Below, in pieces: positions 1 to 5,755 of a stretch of 5,755 nt of DNA (its first letter is position 1; every line of letters starts with the position of its first letter). The notes under the pieces are model-generated. The model was not told the DNA's origin. It did no database searches and saw only the letters and a program-made list of their open reading frames with translations. Origin of the DNA: an uncultured Bacilli bacterium (GTDB lineage: Bacteria > Bacillota_I > Bacilli_A > RF39 > UBA660); contig CAKOMU010000054.1 in assembly GCA_934096755.1 (NCBI GenBank), forward strand, positions 1 through 5,755, written 5' to 3'. A program made the position numbers and the translations under genes.

Positions 1-1581
1 TTCCCACTTAGCATAAAGTGTATGATTACTTGCAGTCTTAACTACTGTTTTTTCATCTACTTTATTATTATAAGCAGCATCTAAATACCAACCCTTAAAT
101 GTATAACCAGTCATTGTTGGCTCTGTTAACTCACCATACTTGTTATCATATGTTACTGTTTTTTCTAGCTCTTTTAAAGTTCCTCCAACAGCATCATATG
201 TCACTATATATTCATTTTGTGTATATCTTGCATATAATGTTGTTGTTTTTGTTACTTTTACAGTATCTGTATCTAATACTTTTTCACCATTCGTTTTATC
301 TGTATACCAACCTTCAAAAGTATATCCTTCTTTTGTTGCCACTGGTAATGATCCATATAACTCATCATAGGTTACTGTTTTATGATTATCTGTTACACTA
401 CCTCCTTGTGGATCAAAGACAATTGTATATTTATTGGCTTCCCACAATGCTTTTAATGTTATATCTTCATATCCCATTGTAAATGTTGCATCACTTATCA
501 TACTACTCATTTTTGAATCGGTTTGATTTCCTACATAATTCCATGTTGTAAATGTATAACCAACTCTACTTGGCATTTTTATTTCTTTAGTACTTTGATA
601 ATCTAATCTATATTCTTGTGGAGTTCTATATTCTTGATTTTCATCAGTCCATACTCCTCCATTTGGATCAACGGTCAATCGGAAATTATCTATTGTCCAA
701 TGAGCATAAGCATGCTTATCTCCCTCTGTAATCAAGATATCATTTTCTGTTACTTTTGTTGTGTTATCTTTTTCCGTATACCAGCCATCAAAAACATATC
801 CATTTTTATTTGGTATATCTAATACGCCATATTCTTCATTAAATGTCAATTCTTTAGATAATGGATTTACTACTCCTCCATTTGCATTATAATACAATCT
901 AAATTTCTTAGGTGTCCATATTGCTGTTATTGTTGTATTTCCTTCTCCTGCTGTAAATGTTCCTGCATCTATTAGTGATGATAATACTCCTGGTCCACTG
1001 ATCGTCCATCCAGCAAAATCATATCCATATCTTACTGGTTTTTCAATAGCTGTTGTATCTCCTAAATTGATTCCTAAGATTGTTGGGTTGGCTGTATTAT
1101 TATATTCTCCATCATTTGGATCTATCGTTAATTTATAATCACATTTTTCCCATTTTGCATAAATCATTGTATGCTCTGTGAATTTAAATGTATCACTTTC
1201 TTTTACTTCATTTTTATATTCACTATCGCTATACCAACCTACAAAGTTATATCCAGCTTTAGTCGGTGTTGGTAAATCTCCTATTAATTCTCCATAGGTT
1301 ATTACCTTTCCTCCTACTGGTATTCCTCCTCCGTTAGTATTATATATTAACATATATTGATTTGCTTTATAATTTGCTACTACTTCGATATCTTTAGTAC
1401 CTACAGTAAGTAAGTTATCTACTAGTTTGGCATTTTTAACTGTCCAACCCGTAAATGTATGACCTTCTTTTGTAGGTATTGCTAATCCTATTTTATCTTC
1501 ATAATATACATCTTTTTCTTCGATATCTTTTTGACCATTATATAATCCTCCATTTGGATCAATTGTTAGTTTATATTGATT
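1..1581 (-). repeat. B-repeat block 3: seven InlB-type modules (B-A-B-A-B-A-A), open at the window edge
   Basis: Seven modules follow M2. R15 (1581-1366, type B) has PTKEGHTFTGW and closes with Tyr (VVANY). R16 (1365-1147, A) has PTKAGYNFVGWY and IYAKW. R17 (1146-913, B) has DPNDG, KPVRYGYDFAGW and ITAIW. R18 (912-694, A) has NANGG, NGYVFDGWY and AYAHW. R19 (693-439, B, the longest at about 85 residues) has DPNGG, PSRVGYTFTTW and LKALW. R20 (438-220, A) has DPQGG, ATKEGYTFEGWY and LYARY. R21 (219-1, A) has DAVGG, MTGYTFKGWY and ends exactly at LYAKWE at the window edge. The frame is still open at base 1, so more modules or a C-terminal anchor probably follow. Confidence 0.9.
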
Positions 1582-4500
1582 TCTCGTATATTTATACTCT
1601 ACTACATTCTTTTCTCTATTTGAAGTTACTGTTAAAGTCTTTTTACTTGGTGCTGTAAATCCTTCATAATCTTTTACTTCTGGTGTTACATCTGTTCCAT
1701 ATAAACTTTGATCTTCCTTTGTATCGGCTTCAATTAATGTGTAAGTCTTTCCATCTAAATTTTGTTTATAATGTTTAACTATATATGTATATGTATTTGC
1801 TGTCCATGTCGCTGTTAATACAGCATCAGTTGTTCCCATTGTAAATGTTGTATCTGCAAGTCTTGCATCAGCTCCTGTTAATGTCCATCCTGTAAAGGTA
1901 TAGCCATCTCTTACAGGTTCATTTACTGTATATGTTTCTTCATAACCTAAATTATCTATCACTTTATCCGCTGTATTTCCATCTTCATACTTAATTGTTA
2001 ATTTTCCAGCATATTTTTTCCATTCTGCTGTTAATTTAGTATCTCCAGCTTTCATCGTTAACTTATCATTTACTAATATGCCTGGGCCTGTTATTGTCCA
2101 TCCTGTAAATATATAGCCATGTCTTGTCGGTGTTTTTATATCTATTTGTTTATTATATTCATAGATTCCTTTTTGACTTGCTGTAGTTCCTTCGTATGTT
2201 CCTTCGTTTGGATCTATTTCTAATTCATAACTTAATATTGACCATTTGGCTTTGATTGTTACGTTTTTACTAAATGCATAAATATAGTTATCTGTTATTA
2301 ATTTATCTTCTAAATACCAACCTAAGAATGTATATCCTTCCTTTTTAGTTACTGGTAACGTTCCTATACTCGTATTATAAATGACTTCTTGATTTTTATT
2401 ACTTTCTTCTCCTCCATCATAATCATACGTTATAGTATAAGTATTTGCTTCCCATTTCGCATATATTGTATGATCATGGGCTTCTTTTAAAACTGTGTTT
2501 TCATCCAATTTATTTTGGTATGTATTTTCAAAATACCAGCCTGCAAATGTATATCCTTCTTTCGTTGGTGTTTCTAACGTATATTTACTATCATATTTGG
2601 TATATTTTACTAATTCTTGTAATTCTCCTCCATTAGTTTCATACGTAACTTTATATTCATTTGCTTCCCATGTTGCTTCTACTACTGTATCTTCACTTCC
2701 CATGATTACAACTGAATCTTGACTTGTTGATGATAATACCGTTGAATTTCCACTTACTAGATTCCATCCGGTAAATGTATACCCTTCTCGAACTGGTTTT
2801 GTTAACGTTACTGTTTTATCATATTTGCTATTTACAACATCATCTTGTTTTACTCCATCACCATACTTGATGGTTAAACTTACATCTTTAGCACTCCATT
2901 TTGCTACAAGAGTTGTATCTTTTGTTGCTTTCGTTTGTTCTGTTACCAATTCATTTCCATCATACCAGCCTGCAAATATATATCCTGTTTTACTTGGTAT
3001 TGGCATTTGTCCATATGCTTGGTTATATTCTATGTCCCTCATGCTTTCATTTACTGTGCCTCCATCGGCATCAAATTTTATTGCATAGACATTGATTTGC
3101 CAATCTGCTGTTAATTTAGTATCTCCTGCTCCGGTTGTAAATGTTGCTTCATCTACCAAACTCGTCATACTTCCTTTGCCTTCTAAATTCCAACTTACAA
3201 ATGTATATCCTACTCGTACTGGTTTTAATACTCGCATTATTTGATTATAATTTAAAGTGAATTTTTGCGTTTCTCCTGATGTATTATACGTTCCTCCATT
3301 TGGATCAATTGTTAATTCATAACTATTGATTGTCCATTGCGCATACAACGTTACATCTTTCGTAATTTTTACTATATCTTCACTTGTAATTTTTTCTCCA
3401 CCATCTTTTTTCGTATACCAACCATTAAATGTATATCCTTCTTTTGTTGGTGTTTCTAAATTACCATATTTTTCATCATACGTTACTTCTTTTTTGCCAC
3501 TTGTGATTACTCCTCCGTTGGCATCAAATGTCACTTGATATTTATTTGCTTTCCACAATGCTTTTAAATTAATATCTCCAGCTTGAATCTTTAGTGTTGC
3601 TTCATCTACTAAACTACTCATAACTCCTGGACCTGTTTGTTCCCATCCAGTAAATGTGTAACCTTCTCGACTTGGTTTTTTGATTTTTATTTCACTTTCA
3701 TATTTATTATTTTTCTTTTCTTCTATATCTTTACTTCCTGCATATTCACCACCATTTGGGTCTATTGTTAAGTTATATGCTAGTCTTTGATATTTGTATT
3801 CTATTATATTCTTTTCATTATTTGTAGAAATTGTTATAGTTTTTGCTTCTGGAGCTTTAAACCCAGCATAATTTTTCAATGCTCCCGTTACTTCTGTTTT
3901 ACTCTTTATATTATAATAACTATCTGTATCTACTAAAGTGTAACCTTTTCCATCTAGATTTTCTTGATAATGTTTTACTATATACGCAAAGTCATCTTTT
4001 AGCCATTTTGCTTTGATTGTTATATCATTAGCACCGATCGTAAATTTATTATCTTCTAGTTTATAATCGCCTTCACTAATTTCCCATCCTGCAAACAAGT
4101 AGTCTTCTCTCGTTGGTTCTTTTATTGTAATATTTTCTTGATATTTTATTTTTTCTACTACAACATCACTATTTCCATCATATTTTCCACCATTTGGATC
4201 TATATTTAACTTATATGTATTTTTTGTATACTCGGCTTTTAATGTTACATCACTCGTAATCTTGCTATTTTTATCTACTTTTGTTTCGCCATCATACCAG
4301 CCTTCAAATGTATAACCAACTTTACTTGGGCTTATTAAATCACCTAGTTCTTTATTATACTCTATATATCTTTCTTCTACTTGATTGGACCCTCCATTTA
4401 CATCAAACCTTACTCTATAACTTTTTATTTTCCAAGTTGCTGTTAATGTTGTCGTTCCCAATCCAGATTTATATATTCCATTACTATATGTTCCACTTCC

Positions 4501-5598
4501 ATCTACTATCCAGCCTGTAAACGTATAGCCTTCTCTTGTTGGTGTACTAATCTTTTTTCCTGCTAAATACTCTACTTGCATTGATTGAACATTTTCTTTT
4601 CCGTTATACACTCCTCCGTTTGGATTAATTGTTAATACATATTTATTCGCTGTCCAATTTGCTTTGATCGTTGTATCTCCCGTTATTTTTACTTTATTAT
4701 TACTTATTTTGGCATCACTCGTCCATTTATTAAATGTACTTCCTGTTTTACTTATTTTTCCTAATGTTATTTCTTCTCCATAAAGAGCATACACTTTTGT
4801 GCTTCCTTCATATTTTCCTCCATTAGGATTTATTATTACTGTGTATTTTGCTTGTTCATATCTTGCGTATAGTGTTTTTGCTTTTATACTTTGATAACTG
4901 TCCGTTTCTCCTACTGGAGTGCCTCCTGTTTTTTCTGTATACCACCCTATAAAAGTATAGCCTTCCTTCGTCGGTGTTGGTAATTTACCGTATTTTCCCG
5001 TTTCTAAGATATTTATCTTACTTTGGCTCAACTTTCCACCATTTGCATCTAAGTTGATATCTACTGTTTTGACATCGCCTTTTTTGACTTCATACACTTT
5101 TACATCAAATTGGTACTTCTTATTTGTATTATTTTTCTTCGTATCTACCCATATTTTTACTTCAAACTGATCTTTATCTTTGCCTTTAATTGTTGCTGAT
5201 GACAAGTTATAATATCCATTTGATGTATCTAATTCAAATCCACTTAAATTTGACAAGTATTCATCTTCGACGATATACTCTCCATTTTTCTTGATACTTA
5301 TTTTGATATTGTCATCTTTTATTTTTGATAACTCATCTTCACTCGTTAAGTACACTCGATATGCTACTTCGTCTTCATCTTTTGCACTTACTTCAAATTT
5401 ATATAAATTTGAATATTTATTACTATTATCCAAATTCAATACCGTATCGTAATGATTATATTTTATTCCATCTATATAATCTACTTTCCATCCTATTCTT
5501 TGTCTTAAGAAAAACCACAATATTATAAATATTATCAATAATAACAATAATATTATTAGTTTTTTCTTCCCTTTTTTACTATCACTTTGAGACTTCAC
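1..5598 (-). CDS. Giant InlB-B-repeat/MucBP-like surface protein, N-terminal 1866 residues (3' end beyond window)
   Basis: Reading the minus strand from 5598, every codon down to base 1 is open, so the gene is cut by the window edge and its C-terminus is unknown. Order of parts: Lys-rich head and hydrophobic anchor (residues 1-34), a beta-rich domain (about 35-178), then 21 InlB-type B-repeats (Flg_new family) interrupted by two MucBP-like modules at 534-606 and 1267-1339. Each B-repeat has an NGG-type turn, a central GYTFxGW-type motif and a final aromatic in LYAKW or LKAxW. Such repeats build extended beta-rich stalks on secreted or surface proteins (InlB B-repeats, mucin-binding proteins), so a surface adhesin or stalk role is inferred; no enzyme motif is visible. 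The GTG start was chosen because AAAGGAAG lies 7 nt upstream and an in-frame TGA stands at 5652-5650; no in-frame ATG lies between that stop and the GTG. Only one cysteine was seen (residue 1486). No partner gene is visible. Confidence 0.95.
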   Translation of the reverse strand, partial: MKSQSDSKKGKKKLIILLLLLIIFIILWFFLRQRIGWKVDYIDGIKYNHYDTVLNLDNSNKYSNLYKFEVSAKDEDEVAYRVYLTSEDELSKIKDDNIKISIKKNGEYIVEDEYLSNLSGFELDTSNGYYNLSSATIKGKDKDQFEVKIWVDTKKNNTNKKYQFDVKVYEVKKGDVKTVDINLDANGGKLSQSKINILETGKYGKLPTPTKEGYTFIGWYTEKTGGTPVGETDSYQSIKAKTLYARYEQAKYTVIINPNGGKYEGSTKVYALYGEEITLGKISKTGSTFNKWTSDAKISNNKVKITGDTTIKANWTANKYVLTINPNGGVYNGKENVQSMQVEYLAGKKISTPTREGYTFTGWIVDGSGTYSNGIYKSGLGTTTLTATWKIKSYRVRFDVNGGSNQVEERYIEYNKELGDLISPSKVGYTFEGWYDGETKVDKNSKITSDVTLKAEYTKNTYKLNIDPNGGKYDGNSDVVVEKIKYQENITIKEPTREDYLFAGWEISEGDYKLEDNKFTIGANDITIKAKWLKDDFAYIVKHYQENLDGKGYTLVDTDSYYNIKSKTEVTGALKNYAGFKAPEAKTITISTNNEKNIIEYKYQRLAYNLTIDPNGGEYAGSKDIEEKKNNKYESEIKIKKPSREGYTFTGWEQTGPGVMSSLVDEATLKIQAGDINLKALWKANKYQVTFDANGGVITSGKKEVTYDEKYGNLETPTKEGYTFNGWYTKKDGGEKITSEDIVKITKDVTLYAQWTINSYELTIDPNGGTYNTSGETQKFTLNYNQIMRVLKPVRVGYTFVSWNLEGKGSMTSLVDEATFTTGAGDTKLTADWQINVYAIKFDADGGTVNESMRDIEYNQAYGQMPIPSKTGYIFAGWYDGNELVTEQTKATKDTTLVAKWSAKDVSLTIKYGDGVKQDDVVNSKYDKTVTLTKPVREGYTFTGWNLVSGNSTVLSSTSQDSVVIMGSEDTVVEATWEANEYKVTYETNGGELQELVKYTKYDSKYTLETPTKEGYTFAGWYFENTYQNKLDENTVLKEAHDHTIYAKWEANTYTITYDYDGGEESNKNQEVIYNTSIGTLPVTKKEGYTFLGWYLEDKLITDNYIYAFSKNVTIKAKWSILSYELEIDPNEGTYEGTTASQKGIYEYNKQIDIKTPTRHGYIFTGWTITGPGILVNDKLTMKAGDTKLTAEWKKYAGKLTIKYEDGNTADKVIDNLGYEETYTVNEPVRDGYTFTGWTLTGADARLADTTFTMGTTDAVLTATWTANTYTYIVKHYKQNLDGKTYTLIEADTKEDQSLYGTDVTPEVKDYEGFTAPSKKTLTVTSNREKNVVEYKYTRNQYKLTIDPNGGLYNGQKDIEEKDVYYEDKIGLAIPTKEGHTFTGWTVKNAKLVDNLLTVGTKDIEVVANYKANQYMLIYNTNGGGIPVGGKVITYGELIGDLPTPTKAGYNFVGWYSDSEYKNEVKESDTFKFTEHTMIYAKWEKCDYKLTIDPNDGEYNNTANPTILGINLGDTTAIEKPVRYGYDFAGWTISGPGVLSSLIDAGTFTAGEGNTTITAIWTPKKFRLYYNANGGVVNPLSKELTFNEEYGVLDIPNKNGYVFDGWYTEKDNTTKVTENDILITEGDKHAYAHWTIDNFRLTVDPNGGVWTDENQEYRTPQEYRLDYQSTKEIKMPSRVGYTFTTWNYVGNQTDSKMSSMISDATFTMGYEDITLKALWEANKYTIVFDPQGGSVTDNHKTVTYDELYGSLPVATKEGYTFEGWYTDKTNGEKVLDTDTVKVTKTTTLYARYTQNEYIVTYDAVGGTLKELEKTVTYDNKYGELTEPTMTGYTFKGWYLDAAYNNKVDEKTVVKTASNHTLYAKWE
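1582..1800 (-). repeat. MucBP-like module M2
   Basis: Residues 1267-1339 repeat the M1 pattern. They open with YIVKHYKQNLDGKTYTLIE, pass through VKDYEGFTAPSKKTL and close REKNVVEYKYTR. Shared anchors with M1 are YIVKHY, NLDGK, YTL, a Y-x-GF-x-AP segment, EKN and EYKY. The start-to-start spacing from M1 is 733 residues (2199 nt). As at M1, the module is flanked on both sides by type-B or C repeats, and the module after it opens DPNGG with KDIEEK soon after, as R6 does. The paired placement suggests that M marks the boundary of a larger repeating block. Confidence 0.7.
1801..3780 (-). repeat. B-repeat block 2: nine InlB-type modules (B-A-B-A-C-A-A-B-C)
   Basis: Nine tandem modules lie between M1 and M2. 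R6 (3780-3550, type B), R7 (3549-3331, A), R8 (3330-3097, B), R9 (3096-2893, A), R10 (2892-2665, C), R11 (2664-2449, A), R12 (2448-2239, A), R13 (2238-2017, B), R14 (2016-1801, C). Examples of the central motif are PSREGYTFTGW in R6, PTKEGYTFNGWY in R7, SKTGYIFAGWY in R9, PTKEGYTFAGWY in R11 and PTRHGYIFTGW in R13. R10 and R14 lack the NGG turn. Instead they open LTIKYGDG and LTIKYEDG and carry PVREGYTFTGW and PVRDGYTFTGW, so I treat them as a variant of type B. All nine close with a tryptophan (LKALW, LYAQW, LTADW, LVAKW, VEATW, IYAKW, IKAKW, LTAEW, LTATW). Confidence 0.9.
3781..3999 (-). repeat. MucBP-like module M1
   Basis: Residues 534-606 break the B-repeat pattern, with no NGG and no GYTFxGW. 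They begin AYIVKHYQENLDGKGYTLV, continue through a KNYAGFKAP segment and end NEKNIIEYKYQR. The order V-x-H-Y, DG, then x-Y-x-GF and a closing V/I-x-Y-x-Y follows the MucBP (mucin-binding protein) layout, in which a short beta-rich unit begins with a V-x-Y-x-D-x-D-G-like strand and ends in a Y-x-Y strand. M2 at 1582-1800 is its paralogue, about half identical. Mucin binding itself is not shown. Alternative: a related unnamed beta-grasp repeat. Confidence 0.7.
4000..5064 (-). repeat. B-repeat block 1: five InlB-type modules (A-B-B-A-B)
   Basis: Five tandem modules. R1 (5064-4852, residues 179-249, type A) has DANGG, PTKEGYTFIGWY and TLYARY. R2 (4851-4651, 250-316, type B) has NPNGG, but the central motif is degenerate (STFNKW), and it ends IKANW. 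R3 (4650-4426, 317-391, type B) has NPNGG, PTREGYTFTGW and LTATW. R4 (4425-4222, 392-459, type A) has DVNGG, SKVGYTFEGWY and LKAEY. R5 (4221-4000, 460-533, type B) has DPNGG, PTREDYLFAGW and IKAKW. Type A has GWY followed by a K/E/T-rich loop. Type B has LTIDPNGG, often a G-x-G loop after GW, and a slightly longer unit. Boundaries are set at the closing aromatic and are good to a few residues. Confidence 0.9.
5065..5496 (-). other. N-terminal beta-rich domain of unassigned family
   Basis: Residues about 35-178 lie between the anchor and the first B-repeat. They show alternating hydrophobic strands: VLNLDN, YKFEVSAKDEDEVAYRVYL, IKISIKKNGEYIV, ATIKGKDKDQFEVKIWVD and KKYQFDVKVYEV. No NGG or GYTF motif is present, so it is not a degenerate repeat. 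The pair FEVKIWVD and YQFDVKVY, separated by an Asn/Lys-rich turn, resembles the strand pair before the end of TasA/camelysin-like surface beta-sandwich proteins of Bacillota. That is a pattern impression and not an assignment. The domain could be a base that lifts the repeat stalk off the membrane. Confidence 0.6.
5506..5559 (-). other. N-terminal hydrophobic membrane anchor / signal-anchor
   Basis: Residues 14-31 are a run of Leu, Ile and Phe (LIILLLLLIIFIILWFFL). It follows a head rich in lysine (KKGKKK at residues 8-13) and is followed by RQR. The positive head, the length of about 18 residues and the position fit a Sec-targeted segment. No small-x-small cleavage site is visible after it, and the segment ends in bulky aromatics and arginines, so an uncleaved anchor with the repeats outside the cell is more likely than a cleaved signal peptide. 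The flanking arginines on the outer side are not ideal for the positive-inside rule, but the lysine cluster on the inner side is stronger. Confidence 0.85.
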
Positions 5599-5709
5599 AA
5601 CTACACTTCCTTTACCACTTTTATTTCTATAAATAAAACTATGATACCATCAATTTTTAAAACCTCTAAATATTATTTAGTATGTGTTATTTTGACTTAA
5701 TCATACTTT
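5599..5709 (-). promoter_or_regulatory. 5' leader with two short AT-only inverted repeats
   Basis: The leader of about 110 nt holds no open gene. Two inverted repeats are visible on the minus strand: CTAAAT-AAT-ATTTAG (5680-5666) and TTTTATTT-ATAG-AAATAAAA (5638-5619). The second is a perfect 8-bp stem with a 4-nt loop and ends 5 nt before the ribosome binding site. Both are made almost only of A-T pairs and would be weak. I see no riboswitch core or T-box motif. Confidence 0.4.
5606..5613 (-). promoter_or_regulatory. Ribosome binding site deciding the GTG start
   Basis: AAAGGAAG on the minus strand ends 7 nt before GTG (5598-5596). This matches the anti-Shine-Dalgarno well and is the only such site near the start of the open frame. 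It selects the GTG over other non-ATG codons in the frame, such as ATT at 5634. Confidence 0.8.
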
Positions 5710-5715
5710 ACTATA

Positions 5716-5744
5716 ATTATACAGAAGTACTTGCACTTAGTCAA
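5716..5744 (-). promoter_or_regulatory. Sigma-A-type promoter of the repeat-protein gene
   Basis: On the minus strand, TTGACT (5744-5739) and TATAAT (5721-5716) are separated by exactly 17 nt. The -10 matches the vegetative consensus fully and the -35 at five of six bases. Transcription would start near 5709, giving a leader of about 110 nt before the GTG. An AT-rich tract (AAAAAA) lies just upstream of the -35. The spacer contains the 8-bp palindrome AAGTACTT, listed separately. Strength and use are inferred from sequence only. Confidence 0.85.
5725..5738 (-). promoter_or_regulatory. Possible operator: AAGT-N6-ACTT within the promoter spacer
   Basis: Between the -35 and -10 elements, the sequence AAGTGCAAGTACTT contains a perfect 8-bp palindrome AAGTACTT (5732-5725) and an overlapping AAGT-N6-ACTT inverted repeat. 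A dyad in the promoter spacer is where several regulators bind, and MerR-family sites sit there. However, MerR promoters usually have a longer 19-20 nt spacer and this one is 17. It may be chance in AT-rich DNA. Confidence 0.3.
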
Positions 5745-5755
5745 TTTTTTTATGG

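Noticed and set aside
99..482. Plus-strand open frame of 127 codons, rich in Leu, Tyr and His
   Set aside because: It lies antisense to the repeat gene and its low-complexity composition is what the complement of B-repeat codons gives. No ribosome binding site or promoter was seen.
2445..3095. Overlapping plus-strand open frames of 63-87 codons (also at 140-370, 616-822, 3326-3538, 4281-4520 and 5325-5528)
   Set aside because: They recur at the same place within the repeat units (for example the ATG from the complement of TIYA-type codons) and encode no recognisable domain. They are shadows of the minus-strand gene.
1..5064. CRISPR array or simple DNA tandem repeat
   Set aside because: The periodicity is about 200-255 nt, keeps an open reading frame and is much better conserved as protein than as DNA. 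There are no short identical repeats with unique spacers.
1..5598. Mollicutes-type code with TGA as tryptophan
   Set aside because: All tryptophans at the conserved GW and AKW positions are TGG and no in-frame TGA was seen, so recoding is not needed. Absence cannot fully exclude it.
5648..5650. ATG on the minus strand upstream of the GTG as an alternative start
   Set aside because: It is in a different frame from the long gene and meets TAG after three codons. It has no ribosome binding site.
5619..5680. Riboswitch or attenuator in the leader
   Set aside because: The two inverted repeats are short and made almost only of A-T pairs. No known riboswitch core, T-box or U-tract terminator is present.
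5739..5755. T-rich stretch on the plus strand as a terminator, and an ATG at 5752 as the start of a divergent gene
   Set aside because: There is no GC-rich stem before the T run, and the bases are the complement of the -35 region. The ATG has only one following base in view and no ribosome binding site.

Overview
The window is almost entirely one gene. A single uninterrupted reading frame on the minus strand starts at a GTG codon at 5598 and runs off the left edge at base 1, giving 1866 codons with no stop seen. It encodes the N-terminal part of a giant, extracellular, modular repeat protein. The base composition (roughly one third G+C by eye), the AT-ending codons, and the strong sigma-A-type promoter and Shine-Dalgarno site suggest a low-GC Gram-positive bacterium. 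The repeat families fit gut Bacillota (Bacilli, Erysipelotrichia or RF39-like lineages, or Clostridia). That taxonomic placement is inference. No in-frame TGA codon was seen and the many tryptophans are all TGG, so the standard bacterial code fits.

Reading in the direction of transcription (right to left): 5755-5599 is the upstream region, with a near-consensus promoter (TTGACT, 17-nt spacer, TATAAT), a leader of about 110 nt with two short AT-only inverted repeats, and a good ribosome binding site. The protein then begins with a Lys-rich head and one hydrophobic segment (residues about 14-31) that looks like an uncleaved anchor. A beta-rich domain of about 140 residues follows, which I cannot assign firmly. 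From residue about 179 to the window edge there are 21 tandem modules of about 67-85 residues of the InlB B-repeat / Listeria-Bacteroides repeat (Flg_new) type. Their hallmarks are an NGG turn near the start, a central GYTFxGW motif and a closing LYAKW or LKAxW. Two MucBP-like modules (residues about 534-606 and 1267-1339) interrupt the series.

The modules fall into at least two subtypes, A and B, plus a B variant called C here. Their order is A B B A B - M1 - B A B A C A A B C - M2 - B A B A B A A. The seven modules after M1 and the seven after M2 match in subtype order, with C replacing B at one place. This suggests growth by duplication of multi-module blocks as well as single units. The protein is probably a membrane-tethered surface stalk or adhesin-like molecule; ligand, C-terminal anchor and total length lie outside the window. 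No RNA genes, mobile elements or CRISPR arrays were found. Open frames on the plus strand are shadows of this gene.
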